A DNA stretch of 32,665 bases, from positions 1-32,665 of the forward strand of contig JAICTB010000002.1 of the NCBI GenBank assembly GCA_025936595.1, read 5' to 3'. The position numbers and the translations under genes were made by a program. Below, piece after piece: positions 9,728-20,300 of the stretch. The notes beneath the pieces were generated by a model, which was not told the DNA's origin, ran no database searches, and saw nothing but the letters and a program-made list of their open reading frames with translations. Source of the DNA: Thermoleophilia bacterium. GTDB lineage: Bacteria; Actinomycetota; Thermoleophilia; Gaiellales; Gaiellaceae. Every line of letters begins with the position of its first letter. The first letter of the stretch is position 1.

Positions 9728-10381
9728 TCAGCCGCCGGGCTGCACGAGGCCGCACTCGTAGGCCAGCACGACCGCCTGGGCGCGGTCGTGGAGGTCGAGC
9801 TTGGCGAAGATGCGCGCGACGTGCGTCTTCACGGTGGCGTCGCCGACGACGAGCTCGGCCGCGATGTCGGCGTTGGAGAGACCGCGCGCGACGAGGCGCA
9901 GCACCTCGAGCTCGCGCGGGGTCAGCTCGGCGAGCGGCGCGGGGTGCGGCGCCGGCGGCGGATGGCGGGTGTAGCTCTCGATCAGGCGGCGGGTGATCGT
10001 GGGTGAGAGGAGCGCGTCGCCGGCTGCGACCATGCGGACCGCATTGCGCAGCTCGTCGGCGCGGGCGTCCTTGAGCAGGAAGCCGCTGGCTCCGGCGCGG
10101 AGCGCTTCGTACACGTAGTCGTCGAGGTCGAAGGTGGTGAGGATCAGGACGCGCGGGGATCCGTCGGCGGCGGCGATTCGTCGCGTCGCCTCGATCCCGT
10201 CGAGGTTCGGCATGCGGATGTCCATGAGGACGACGTCGGGGTGCAGCGTCTGGACGGCTTCGAGCGCGTCGAGCCCGTCGGTGGCCTCGCCCACCACCTC
10301 GAGGTCGGGCTCGGCGTCGAGGACGACTCGAAATCCGGTGCGGACGAGCTCCTGGTCGTCGGCGATCAGGATGCGGATCAC
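9728..10381 (-). CDS. NarL/FixJ-type response regulator
   Basis: 217 aa; MIRILIADDQELVRTGF receiver, VVLMDIRMPNLDG phosphoacceptor, LuxR HTH LTPRELEVLRLVARGLSNADIAAELVVGDATVKTHVARIFAKL. Confidence 0.95.
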   Translation of the reverse strand: MIRILIADDQELVRTGFRVVLDAEPDLEVVGEATDGLDALEAVQTLHPDVVLMDIRMPNLDGIEATRRIAAADGSPRVLILTTFDLDDYVYEALRAGASGFLLKDARADELRNAVRMVAAGDALLSPTITRRLIESYTRHPPPAPHPAPLAELTPRELEVLRLVARGLSNADIAAELVVGDATVKTHVARIFAKLDLHDRAQAVVLAYECGLVQPGG

Positions 10382-11547
10382 GGCGCGTCTCCGAACGGGA
10401 GCCGTGCGCGCACGGCGTAGCCGTGGCCGTCGCCGCGGGAGCCTGCCTCGAGCGTCCCGCCGTAGAGGGCGACGCGCTCGCGCATCCCGATCAGGCCGTG
10501 GCCGTCGCCGTTGACGCCGCCGTTGGCGCCGCTGCCGTCGTCCACGACCTCGAGCTCGAGCGCGCGGGCGCCGTAGCGGACGACGATCTCGGTAGCCGCG
10601 TTCCCTGCGTGCTTGACGACGTTCGTCAACGCCTCCTGCACGATGCGGTAGGCGGAGAGGTCTATCCCGGCCGGCAGGTGCAGGGGCTCGCCTTCGACCC
10701 GCAGAACGACGCGCAATCCCGACGTTTGCAGCTGCTCGACGAGGGACTGGAGCGAGTCGAGCCCGGGCTGCGGCCCGATGGCGAGCTGCTCGTCGCCGGA
10801 GCGGAGGATCCCGAGCAGGCGACGGAGCTCGACGAGCGCGTCGCGCCCGCTCGACTCGATCGCGCGAAAGACGCCGGTCGCGCGCTCCGGGTCTCCCATG
10901 AGATGCGGTCCGGCTTGCGCCTGCACGACGATGACGCTGACGCCGTGCGCGATCACATCGTGCAGCTCGCGGGCGATGCGCGCCCGCTCCTCGGCGACCG
11001 CGAGTTGCGCCTTCTCCTCCCGCTCGTGCTCGAGTCGCGCGGCGTGCTCCTCGAGGTCAGAGACGCGCTGGCGTCGTCGCCGCAGATCGCGGCCGACGAG
11101 CCACGCGAGCACGAACGCGAGCCAGGCGGAGGGTCGCGAGCCGGTGGAGCTGAAGAGGCCCGGGCGGGCTAGGTCCGCGGCTGCGATCGCGCCCACCGCC
11201 ACGGCTCCCACGACCGGTGCGCGGCGCTCGTCACAGTTCGCGCCGACCGAGTAGAACGCGAGCAGCATGGCGAGGAAGACCCCGAGCGGGATCCCCGCCG
11301 AGTGGCTGCCGAGCAACGCCACCAGGACGAGGGCGCTCGCGGCGGACAGGAGCGTCGCCTCGGGCGCGCGCCTCCGCACAGCGAGTGGCAGCGTGACGAA
11401 CAGCAGGAGCACGACCAGGACGCCACGGCTTCCCGCAGCGCGCATCGTCCCGGGCTCGTGCTGCCACAGATCGAGCTGAACCCAGATCGCGAGCGCGAGT
11501 GCGACAATCGGGTCAGCCCAGCGGTCGAGAATGGCGCGAGCGCGCAT
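10378..11547 (-). CDS. NarL-partner sensor histidine kinase (HisKA_3)
   Basis: EERARIARELHDVIAHGVSVIVVQAQAG (H-box), YRIVQEALTNVVKHAG (N-box), GHGLIGMRERVALYGG (G-box); overlaps the response regulator start by 4 nt. Start set at ATG 11547 before the TM region. Confidence 0.93.
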   Translation of the reverse strand: MRARAILDRWADPIVALALAIWVQLDLWQHEPGTMRAAGSRGVLVVLLLFVTLPLAVRRRAPEATLLSAASALVLVALLGSHSAGIPLGVFLAMLLAFYSVGANCDERRAPVVGAVAVGAIAAADLARPGLFSSTGSRPSAWLAFVLAWLVGRDLRRRRQRVSDLEEHAARLEHEREEKAQLAVAEERARIARELHDVIAHGVSVIVVQAQAGPHLMGDPERATGVFRAIESSGRDALVELRRLLGILRSGDEQLAIGPQPGLDSLQSLVEQLQTSGLRVVLRVEGEPLHLPAGIDLSAYRIVQEALTNVVKHAGNAATEIVVRYGARALELEVVDDGSGANGGVNGDGHGLIGMRERVALYGGTLEAGSRGDGHGYAVRARLPFGDAP

Positions 11548-11728
11548 GGAGGCAAACGTACTGCGCGCCCCCCACGGGCGCATCAGCCCGCCGCACGATC
11601 TGCGTCCCCCTGCAGGGCTACGACGAGATAACGTCGCCGGGCGACGAAGGATCGCCACCACGGCCGACGACAGCGCCACGGCATCGCCCTAGCGTGCTGC
11701 GCAGATCCTCGACCTGAAGGAGAACACG

Positions 11729-12325
11729 ATGGACAAACCGATGCTGCCGCGGCTCGCAGCGGCTTGCGGGATCGTCTTCCCGATCACCATGTTCCTCGCC
11801 GCCGGCGACGGCAGCCACTTCGTCGCGTGGCGGGCGGTGGCCGCAACGTGGGCGCTCGTCCTCTTCCTGCCGTTCCTCGGCTACCTCTACAGCGTGCTTC
11901 GCGACGCAGAGGGCGACCGCGGCTGGCTCGCGACCACCGCGCTCGCCGCCGGCCTCATGGGCGTTATCGTCAAGATCGCCAGCCACGCGCCCGAGATCGC
12001 GATCCACCACGAGCACCTTGTCAAAGGCACGCCGCTCTACAAGGCACTCGACGACAGCGCCGCGGGAGCGACCGTGGTGAGCCTCTACCCACTCGCCATC
12101 TGCTGCGCAGCCGTCGCCATGGTCGCATTGCGCGAGCAGCTCATGCCACGCTGGTTCGGCATCTTTGCTGCGATCACGGCCGCTGCGCTTGCGGTCAACG
12201 GCGCGTTCCTCTTCGCAAGCTTCGTGCCCGCCTTCCTGCTCTTCCTCCTCTGGACGCTCGTCACCGGCGTCGTTCTGTTTCGGCGCAGCACGAGCGCCGT
12301 ACCGCGCGTCGCGTACTCGACCTGA
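11729..12325 (+). CDS. Multi-pass membrane protein (DUF4386-like)
   Basis: 198 aa, about 6 TM segments; preceded by an AAGGAG-like RBS. Confidence 0.7.
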   Translation: MDKPMLPRLAAACGIVFPITMFLAAGDGSHFVAWRAVAATWALVLFLPFLGYLYSVLRDAEGDRGWLATTALAAGLMGVIVKIASHAPEIAIHHEHLVKGTPLYKALDDSAAGATVVSLYPLAICCAAVAMVALREQLMPRWFGIFAAITAAALAVNGAFLFASFVPAFLLFLLWTLVTGVVLFRRSTSAVPRVAYST

Positions 12326-12335
12326 ACAGCAGATC

Positions 12336-12365
12336 GGGGCCGGCTCGAACTCGCGAGCCGGCCCC
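12336..12365 (+). terminator. Strong hairpin, probable terminator of the preceding gene
   Basis: ggggccggctcg-aactcg-cgagccggcccc: perfect 12-bp stem, 6-nt loop, starting 11 nt after the stop at 12325. Confidence 0.72.
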
Positions 12366-12391
12366 GCCCACGTCGTGGCGCAGAGCGAGTG

Positions 12392-12410
12392 CCCGACAAG
12401 AATCGAACTT
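12392..12410 (+). repeat. 19-bp direct repeat, left copy (tRNA-Arg 3'-end fragment; att-like)
   Basis: cccgacaagaatcgaactt is identical to 24444-24462 within the tRNA-Arg gene, same orientation; flanking agtgccc is also shared with a 2-nt gap. Confidence 0.6.
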
Positions 12411-12423
12411 TGCGATCGCAGTG

Positions 12424-15400
12424 CTAACCGGCCAGGACGGCTGATCCCGCGGCGTGCTGCCGCGCGCGCGCGAGCCACGCGGTCGCGCCCAGCCGCTCGA
12501 GCGTCTCGACGGCGCTCGCCGGGATCGCCTCGCCCGCCACCTCGGCCCGCTCGAGCTGCGCTACCGCCACCCAGAACGGCATCTCGAGCTCGCCGAACCG
12601 CTGTGCTGCCGCCGCGAAGCGCACGGGGCTCGCCTCGAGGCGTCCACGAAGGCGTAGCGCCTGCGCCTCCATGAACGGCGGCCGCTGCCCCGGCGCCGCG
12701 GTCTCGACGCGCCCGAGCAGGCTCTCGACGTCAGACGTCCGGCCGAGCGCGAGGGCGGCCTCTGCCGCGTGCCAGAACGCCTGCTTCGCTTGCTGGTAGG
12801 AGAGCCCCGCGGTCCCGCCGAGCAGCTCGAGCGTCTTCAGCGCGGCCGCGAAGGCCTCCTCGAGCCGGCCCTCGGCGTGCAGGACGGCGGTGTCGGCCGC
12901 CGCGACCGACGTCCGCTCCTGCACGTCCGGCGAGTCGGCCGGGTAGAGCCCCAGAAGGCGCCGCGCCTCTGGCGCGTTGCCGCGCGCGATGTGGATCTCC
13001 ACCACCGAGCTGAGCAGACTCAGCGTCACGCTCTCGTTCAGACGGTCCTCCGGGATCTCGGCGGCCGTCGCAAGGCACTCGTCCCAGCGGCCGAGCATGT
13101 AGAGCGGGTACGTCGACTCGGCGAGCGTCGCGCGCTCGTGCGGGCGGATGCCGCGGCGCCGGCTCACCTCGAGCGCCGATTCGAGGTAGCCGAGCGCGTC
13201 CGCATAGCGGTCGGCGTGGAAGCACTGGTCCGAGAGGTTGAACTGGATCGTCGCGAGCTGCTCGAGCAGCTCGTGCTCCTCGGCGATCAGCAGGGCCTCG
13301 CGCAGATATGCGGTAGCCACGTGCGCGTGACCGCGGGCGCGCGAGAGGTGCGCGCGCCCGAGGAAGGCGCCGGCGAGCACTTCCGCGGCACCGAGTGATT
13401 CTCCGAGCTCGACTGCCCGGTCGACCAGCGCGCCGGCGCGGTCGTCGCCGGCGAAGACGTAGCCGCCCGCGAGGCGCATCGCGAGCATCCCAAGATCCTC
13501 GTCGGGCTCGTCGTCCTTGAGTAGCTCGTAGGCACGCTCAGTCATGCCGATCGCCTCGTCGAACCGCCCCTGCCAACGGACGACGAACGCGAGACGCGCC
13601 GAGACGCGTGCAGCGCGATGGCTCTCGCCGGCTCCGTCGTAGAGGGCGATGGACTCGCCGAACAGGCGCTCGGCGCCTTGGAGATCCGCCGCGCCCTGGG
13701 CGGCAGTGCCGGCCTCGTAGAGGAGCTGCGCCCGCTCCAGCGGCTCATCGGTTAGCTCCGCCGCCTGCATCAGATACCGCTGCGCCTCTCCGGACGCGGC
13801 GAGCGACTGCGCGCGCGCCGCCGCCCGGACGACCGCGTCGCGCGCACGTGCCCTCAGCTCGTCGTCAGGCACCGCCGCGTAGGCATCGAGCAGGTGCGCG
13901 GCCATTACCTCCGCCACCTCGTCGTCCCCGGCGAAGGCGCGCTCGAGATGGGAGGCAGCTGCGAGGTGGCGCGCCCGTCGCTCCCGCTTGGAGAGCGACT
14001 CGTAGGCGACGTGGCGGACGAGGTCCTGGAGGAACGCGTACTGCCCGTGCTCGGGCGAGCGCGCGTCCGCCTGCAGGCCAAGTACCTCCTTGCGGACGAG
14101 CGAGCCGAGCAGCAATTCGAGCTGGTCGTCCTCCTCGGCCAGCGCCGCGAGCGCGTCGCGCGTGAAGCTCTTGCCGAGGACGGCGCCGTCCTGGAGCAGG
14201 CGCCGCTCCTCCGGCGGAAGGCCGTCGAGCCGTGCGGCGATCAGCGCGTGCAGCGTCTCCGGCACGTCGAGCTCGCCGATCTCCCCGACCGGCTGGTACG
14301 TACTTCCTCGCTCCGCGATCAGCCTGCGATCGACCAGCATGCGTACGGTCTCCACCGCGTACAGTGGGACGCCCTCGGCGCGCTCGAGGATCTGGCGGCG
14401 CGTCGTGTCCGGGAGCCCGGGGACGAGGCCGTTCAGCAGTTGCTCCATCGCGTCGCGGTCGAGCGGCTCGAGGTAGAGGGAGGTGAAGTTGCGGTGGCCT
14501 GCGCCCCACGTCGGCCGGCGCTCGAGGAGCTCCGGCCGCGAGAGCGTGACCACGTAGAGTGGCGAGTTGCGCGACCATTCGAGCAGGTATTCGATGAAGT
14601 CGAGCAGGCTCGAGTCCGCCCACTGCAGGTCTTCGAACGCGAGCACCGTCGGGTATGTGTCGGCGAGCCGCTCGAAGAACAGGCGCCAGGCTGCGAACAG
14701 ATCCTGCCGGTCGCGCGCGGCGTGCTCGGCGAGGGCGAGCAGGTGCGCGAGCCGCGGCTCGACGAACGCACGCTCGTCGGCATCGACGATGTGCTCCTCC
14801 AGTGTGGCCCGCAGCTTCTCGAGCGCGACACCGGGCTCGTCGTCCTCGCCGATGCGGCAGCGCATCCGCACCATGTCGGCGAGCGCCCAGTAGGTGACGC
14901 CGTCGCCGTAGGAGAGGCAGCGGCCGCGGTGCCAGTACGTCAGCTGAGGCAGGCCGTCGAAGTACTTGTAGAACTCCCACGCGAGACGCGACTTCCCGAT
15001 CCCGGCGATGCCTGTGACCGAGACGAGATGTGCCTTGGCACTCTCGGCGCAGGCATGGAAGAGGTCCTTGATCTGCCGGAGCTCACGGTCGCGGCCGACG
15101 AACGGCGCCTCGAGCCCGTGCGACTTGAGCGTCCCGCGCGCCCCGGATACGACGCGCAGCGCGCGGGCGAGCGCGACCGGCTCCTCCTTCCCCTTCAGCT
15201 CATGGGTGCCGGCGTCCTCGTAGACAACCGACTGCTCCGTCGCGCGGCGGGTCGCGTCCCCGACGAGCACCGTCCCGGCGTCGGCGGCCGTCTGGACGCG
15301 CGACGCGGTGTTGACGAGGTCGCCCGCGACCATCCCCTGACCCTGCGCCCCGACCGTGACCGCCGCCTCGCCGGTGACGACGCCGGCCCGAGCGCGCAGC

Positions 15401-15867
15401 TCGGGCACGCCGATCTCGTCGCCGAGCGCCGACACCGCCGCCACCAGGTCGAGCCCTGCGCGGACCGCGCGTTCGGCGTCGTCCTCCGTCGCGGTCGGTG
15501 CTCCCCACACCGCCATCACGGCGTCTCCGATGAACTTCTCGACCGTCCCGCCGTAGAGCTCGATCAGCCGGCGGCACGTCTCGAAGTAGCGCGTCAGGAG
15601 CTCGCGCACCTCCTCCGCGTCGCGCACCTCCGACAGGCGGGTGAAGCCGACGAGGTCCGCGAACAGCACCGAGACCAGTCGCCGCTCGGCTGCCGGCTGG
15701 ACATGTTCCGCGCGAGCCGCCACGGCACTCCCGCACTCGCCGCAGAACTTGACGCCGTCCTCGAGTGCGGCGCCGCACGAGGCGCACGCGACCGTCAGGC
15801 CGGTTCCGCACTCGCTGCAGAACTTCTTGCCCGCCGGGTTCTCGGTGCCGCAGCCGGGACAGAGCAT
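12424..15867 (-). CDS. Zinc-ribbon / class III nucleotidyl cyclase / AAA-type ATPase / TPR signalling protein
   Basis: 1147 aa; CPGCGTENPAGKKFCSECG and CASCGAALEDGVKFCGECG ribbons; cyclase LVSVLFADLVGFTRLSE, VEKFIGDAVMAVWG, DLVNTASRVQ; Walker A GIAGIGKSRLAWEF; helical repeat C-terminus. Confidence 0.94.
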   Translation of the reverse strand: MLCPGCGTENPAGKKFCSECGTGLTVACASCGAALEDGVKFCGECGSAVAARAEHVQPAAERRLVSVLFADLVGFTRLSEVRDAEEVRELLTRYFETCRRLIELYGGTVEKFIGDAVMAVWGAPTATEDDAERAVRAGLDLVAAVSALGDEIGVPELRARAGVVTGEAAVTVGAQGQGMVAGDLVNTASRVQTAADAGTVLVGDATRRATEQSVVYEDAGTHELKGKEEPVALARALRVVSGARGTLKSHGLEAPFVGRDRELRQIKDLFHACAESAKAHLVSVTGIAGIGKSRLAWEFYKYFDGLPQLTYWHRGRCLSYGDGVTYWALADMVRMRCRIGEDDEPGVALEKLRATLEEHIVDADERAFVEPRLAHLLALAEHAARDRQDLFAAWRLFFERLADTYPTVLAFEDLQWADSSLLDFIEYLLEWSRNSPLYVVTLSRPELLERRPTWGAGHRNFTSLYLEPLDRDAMEQLLNGLVPGLPDTTRRQILERAEGVPLYAVETVRMLVDRRLIAERGSTYQPVGEIGELDVPETLHALIAARLDGLPPEERRLLQDGAVLGKSFTRDALAALAEEDDQLELLLGSLVRKEVLGLQADARSPEHGQYAFLQDLVRHVAYESLSKRERRARHLAAASHLERAFAGDDEVAEVMAAHLLDAYAAVPDDELRARARDAVVRAAARAQSLAASGEAQRYLMQAAELTDEPLERAQLLYEAGTAAQGAADLQGAERLFGESIALYDGAGESHRAARVSARLAFVVRWQGRFDEAIGMTERAYELLKDDEPDEDLGMLAMRLAGGYVFAGDDRAGALVDRAVELGESLGAAEVLAGAFLGRAHLSRARGHAHVATAYLREALLIAEEHELLEQLATIQFNLSDQCFHADRYADALGYLESALEVSRRRGIRPHERATLAESTYPLYMLGRWDECLATAAEIPEDRLNESVTLSLLSSVVEIHIARGNAPEARRLLGLYPADSPDVQERTSVAAADTAVLHAEGRLEEAFAAALKTLELLGGTAGLSYQQAKQAFWHAAEAALALGRTSDVESLLGRVETAAPGQRPPFMEAQALRLRGRLEASPVRFAAAAQRFGELEMPFWVAVAQLERAEVAGEAIPASAVETLERLGATAWLARARQHAAGSAVLAG

Positions 15868-16055
15868 CGAGCACCCACCATACGTTCGCCGGGGTCCGCC
15901 GCAAAGGTCGCCGCTCGGATCGCGGCTCCGCTACAGGTGTCGAAGCTCCCGCCCGCGGCTGCAGGCCGGCCGTGGAAGATTCACGCAAACGCCGCTTCCG
16001 AAGCGGCCTCACCGGTTAAAAGTGACACGCCTTGGTTCGAGCGTGGTTATCACGT

Positions 16056-16250
16056 TCAGCGGCCCCGCCCGTCCTTCGCGCTCTGCCGAAGAGCACACAT
16101 CTGGTCGAGCTTCCGGTTGGCCCGCGAAAGGTGCCATTCGACGGTCGGCTCGTCGAACTTGACGAGCCGCGCGATCTCCTGCGTGGATTTTCCGGACGCG
16201 GCAAGCAGGACGATGCGCTTCTCGGTGAATGTCAGTTCGGGGACACTCAC
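16056..16250 (-). CDS. Stand-alone LuxR-type HTH protein (64 aa)
   Basis: MSVPELTFTEKRIVLLAASGKSTQEIARLVKFDEPTVEWHLSRANRKLDQMCALRQSAKDGRGR; matches the LuxR/GerE HTH pattern without an N-terminal receiver. Confidence 0.8.
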   Translation of the reverse strand: MSVPELTFTEKRIVLLAASGKSTQEIARLVKFDEPTVEWHLSRANRKLDQMCALRQSAKDGRGR

Positions 16251-16360
16251 GACGCTCCCTTATGGTCGTTTGTTCGTTTTTAGCCGAGTGAGCGGGCGGG
16301 CCGGGAGACGCCGCTCCCCGCCCGCCCGCCGGCGACTACGGGGCCACCCGCAACCGGCTG

Positions 16361-16981
16361 TTAGCCGTAGTACATGACGCCTTCGTAGCTTTGGATCTGC
16401 TTCGTGAAGTGCAGCTTCGGCCCGGTGAGCGTGAGCCCGTCGCTGGCGTGGCCGGCCGGCTTCGGGGTACCCGGCATCAGGCAGTAGAGCTTCAGCACGC
16501 CCGTGCCGAGCCCGCTGAGCTGCACGTTCAGCGTCAGGATGCCGGAGTAGGACGGCGACCCCCTCGACCCCTGCCAGCCGACCTCCTTGAAGCCTTTCGG
16601 CCACCAGCCTGCGAGCTGGAGAAACGAGACGAAGCGCGTCGGATGCCACGTCCCATGGGCAGTCATGGCGCCCGCTGCGCTCGTGACGGCATAGGTGCCG
16701 CCGCCGGTGGCGCTCCCGGCGGCCGGATCCCAGCCGCCCCGGCCGGTGAGCACGACGGTGGAGCCGTTGGCGGCTTGGGCCGATGGCCGGCCGTTGTCTT
16801 GGTAGCGGACGCCCGTCGGGCTGTTCGGGTCATTGCCGAGCAGGGTGTAGTGGGTCAGGAAGAACGTGAACGGCCTTGCCGTCCCACGGTCGGTGGCACC
16901 CGCGCCGAGCGAGCTGGCGGCGAGGACCGCGGTGGCCGCGACGACGAGCGCCGCCACGAGTGAGAGCTTCTTCATGATCAT
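16361..16981 (-). CDS. Secreted protein of unknown function (206 aa)
   Basis: MIMKKLSLVAALVVAATAVLAASSLGAGATD signal peptide, then a Gly/Ser/Thr-rich beta-like domain. Confidence 0.7.
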   Translation of the reverse strand: MIMKKLSLVAALVVAATAVLAASSLGAGATDRGTARPFTFFLTHYTLLGNDPNSPTGVRYQDNGRPSAQAANGSTVVLTGRGGWDPAAGSATGGGTYAVTSAAGAMTAHGTWHPTRFVSFLQLAGWWPKGFKEVGWQGSRGSPSYSGILTLNVQLSGLGTGVLKLYCLMPGTPKPAGHASDGLTLTGPKLHFTKQIQSYEGVMYYG

Positions 16982-17002
16982 CCTCCTCCGGTGCCTCTGG
17001 TG

Positions 17003-17224
17003 TCAGCAGCCCGAGGCTGCGACGGCGCCAAACATGCCGGCGTTGCCGTTGCCGCGAACGTCCTTCGTCATCGCGTTTGCCATGCCGCCGCCTGCGAGCA
17101 GCATGTTGCAGGCTCCTGTGACGCCCGTCCCGGGCGCCGGTCCGGTCGCGGCCGAGCCGGTACCTGCCGCGATGGTGAGACCGGCGACGACGGCGACGGA
17201 GACGAGTGCGATCCCGCGCTTCAC
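17003..17224 (-). CDS. Small secreted protein (73 aa)
   Basis: MKRGIALVSVAVVAGLTIAAGTGSAATG signal peptide; short mature part with two cysteines; 21 nt upstream of the next secreted-protein gene on the same strand. Confidence 0.62.
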   Translation of the reverse strand: MKRGIALVSVAVVAGLTIAAGTGSAATGPAPGTGVTGACNMLLAGGGMANAMTKDVRGNGNAGMFGAVAASGC

Positions 17225-17320
17225 TTACGACCTCCTCTGTGTTGTGGACAGCTGCGACCACGATCCCGCGGCCCGCTAACGTGCGGCTGACGTTGCGCTA
17301 ACGCGTGCGAGAATCGCCGT

Positions 17321-20300
17321 GTGGAGCTCCGGTTGCTCGGCACGCTCGAGGTCGAGGCCGACGGTCGCGATCTCACGCCGGCGCGCCCGAAGCAGAGGGC
17401 GCTGCTTGCGCTGCTGCTGCTGAACGCCGGTGCCGTCGTGCCCATCGACGACCTCGTCGACGCACTCTGGGGACCGCGGCCGCCGGAGACGGCGCGGACG
17501 GCGCTGCACGGCCACGTGTCCGCGCTGCGCAAGCGGCTCGGCGCGGGGCGCATCGAGACGCGGGCGCCCGGCTACCTGTTCCGGCTCGCCGACGGAGACC
17601 AGCTCGACCTGCACCAGCTCGAAGAACTCGTGGCCAAGGCGCGTTCGGCGGCGGACGCGTCGCTGCGGGTGGATGTGTTCGGTGAAGCGCTCGAGCTCAT
17701 CCGCGGCGAGCCGCTTGTCGACTTCCGCTATGAGCCGTTCGCGCGGCAGGAGGCGTTGCGTCTCGAGGAGCTTCGGCTCTCGGTGCTCGAGGAGCGGCTC
17801 GCCGCCGAGCTGGAGCTCGGCCGCCACACGGGGGCGATTCCGCAGCTCGAACGGCTCGTTGTCGAGCACCCGCTGCGCGAGCGCCTCCGCGCCCAGTTGA
17901 TGCTCGCCCTGTACCGGGCCGGCCGCCAGGCCGACGCCTTGCGTGTCTTCGAGGACGCTCGCCGAGTGCTGATCTCGGAGCTCGGGATCGAGCCCGGGCT
18001 GTCCCTCCAGCAGCTCGAGCGCCGCATCCTCAACCACGACGCGTCGCTCGCCGGTGTCGCCGAGAAGCCATCCGGCGTCGTCACGTTCCTCGCAGCCGAT
18101 CGGCCCCCGGACGAGGCGCTCGTGCACGGCGCGATCGCACGGCACGGCGGCTTGGAGCTGGAGCCGAGCAGGGAGGTGCCGCTCCTGGTTGCGTTCGCGC
18201 GAGCAGGCGACGCGGCCGCGGCCGCCGTCGAGCTACAACGGTCGGCGGCCACGGACGGATTGCGCATCGGAGTCGCCTCGGCGGAGGCGGGCTTCACCAC
18301 AACCGGCTACGCGGGCCTTCGGGTGCGCGATGCGGAGACGGTCCGCGCCGCCGCCCACCGTGGCCAGACGCTCGTATCGCAAAGTACGCGCGACCTCCTG
18401 CGCGAGTTGCCATCTGAGGAGATCGACGTGCGCGACGTGGGGAAGCACGTGCTCACCGACCTTGCGCCTGCGCGACGGCTCTTCCAGCTCGTCATTCCGG
18501 GCTTGCGATCCGAGTTTCCGCCGCCCCGCAGCCTTGCGGGAAGCGCGACGAACCTGCCGCACCAGCCGGCGCCGCTGGTGGGCCGGAAGCGTGAGCTCGA
18601 GGACCTTGCCGGGCTGCTTCGGCGGGACGAGGTCCGGCTCGTCACGCTGACCGGCGCCGGGGGGACTGGCAAGACACGGCTTGCCGCACAGGTCGGAGCC
18701 CTCCTGCTCGACGAGTTCCCCGACGGCGTCATCTTCGTCGACCTCGCTCCGCTGATGAATCCGGCGCTCGTGCTGGAGGAGGCCGCGCACACCCTCGGTG
18801 TCCCGCGGACTGCGGCCGAATGCCCCGTCGGAGAGGACGTGATTCGGCACCTGCGGCGGGGCCGCTACCTGCTCGTGCTCGACAACTTCGAGCATCTCCT
18901 CGACGCCGCGCCTGCGGTCCTGGAGGTCGCCGCTGCGGCGAAGCTACTCGTCACGAGCCGCGCGCCCCTGCGCGTTACAGGCGAGCTCGTCTACCCCGTG
19001 TCACCGCTCGAGACGGCGGTCGGCGACGACGTGGAGGCGCTGGCGTCAGTCGACTCGGTGGCGCTGTTCGTGGCGCGGGCCCAGGCGGTGCGGCCCGAGT
19101 TCGCGCTCAGCGCCGGCAACGCAGCGGACGTCGCAGGCATCTGCACGGCGCTCGACGGACTGCCGCTTGCGATCGAGCTTGCGGCGCCGCGGGTCACGGT
19201 GCTGCCGCCTGCTTCGCTGCGCTCCCGGCTCGACGCGCGTCTGAAGCTCCTCACGCATGGGCCGCGCAGGCTGCCGGAGCGCCACCGGGCGCTGCGCACC
19301 ACGATCGAGTGGAGTTACGACCTGCTCGAGCCTGAGGAGCAGCGGCTCTTCGAGCGGCTTGCGGTGTTCGTCGGAGGATGCAGCCTCGAGGCCGTCGAGT
19401 GCATTTGCGGCGACGACGTCGAGCACGTCGCGGCGCTCTCGTCGCTGGTCGATGCCAGCCTCGTCCGCAGCGAAGGCAGCGACGATGCACCGAGGTTCCC
19501 GATGCTCGAGACCATTCGCGAGTACGCGGCCGAGCGGCTCGAGCAGTCGGGAGACGCCGAAGCGATCCGGCGCCGTCACGCCCAGCACTTCCTGGCGCTC
19601 GCGGAGGACGTCGAGCCGCAGCTCCGCGGAAGCCCGGGCGTGTGGCTCGAGTCGCTCGAGTGGGACAACGACAACCTCCGCGCCGCACTCGATCGTCTCG
19701 ATGCGGCGGGCGAAGACGAGCTCACGCTTCGATTCGCCGGCTCGCTCTGGCGGTACTGGTATCTGACGGGTCGCTGCGCAGAGGGCTCGGAGCGACTGGA
19801 GCGCGCTCTTGCTGCGGACGATCGCCCGACGGCGGCCCGTGGCAAGGCGCTGATCGGCGCGGCCGTGATGGCTGCCAACCGCGGCGACACCGGGCTCGCA
19901 CGGCGCCGCGCTGAGGAGGCTATCGACCTCCACCGAGCGCTCGGGGACGCCTGGGGTGAGACCTACTCGCTGTTCATGCTCGGCGCCGCCGTCGGCGACG
20001 ACGGCGAGCTCGAGCGGGCCGTGGAGCTCGACGAGGAGAGCGCGCGGCGCTTCCGGGAGCTGGGAGACGAGCACTCGGCGCTGCTCGCGACACGCAACCT
20101 CGCGCGCATGTTCGCCGCTCTCGGCGACCGTGGCCGAGCACGGGAGCTGCACGAGCACAACCTGCGCAGCGCCCGGCTCACCGACAACCAGCGGATCGCC
20201 GCGAGCGCGCTCAGCGCGCTGGCGATGATCGCCGTCGCCGATGGGCGCGTCGAGGACGCGTATCCGATGTTGACGGAGAGCCTCTCGATTCATCGCGACC

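Noticed and set aside
16022-16053. Imperfect hairpin gtgacacgc...gcgtggttatcac after the HTH gene
   Set aside because: Needs a 4-nt bulge and has a short stem; too weak to call as a terminator.
13894-16377. 827-aa plus-strand ORF
   Set aside because: Antisense shadow of the cyclase/ATPase gene, which has clear domain motifs on the other strand.
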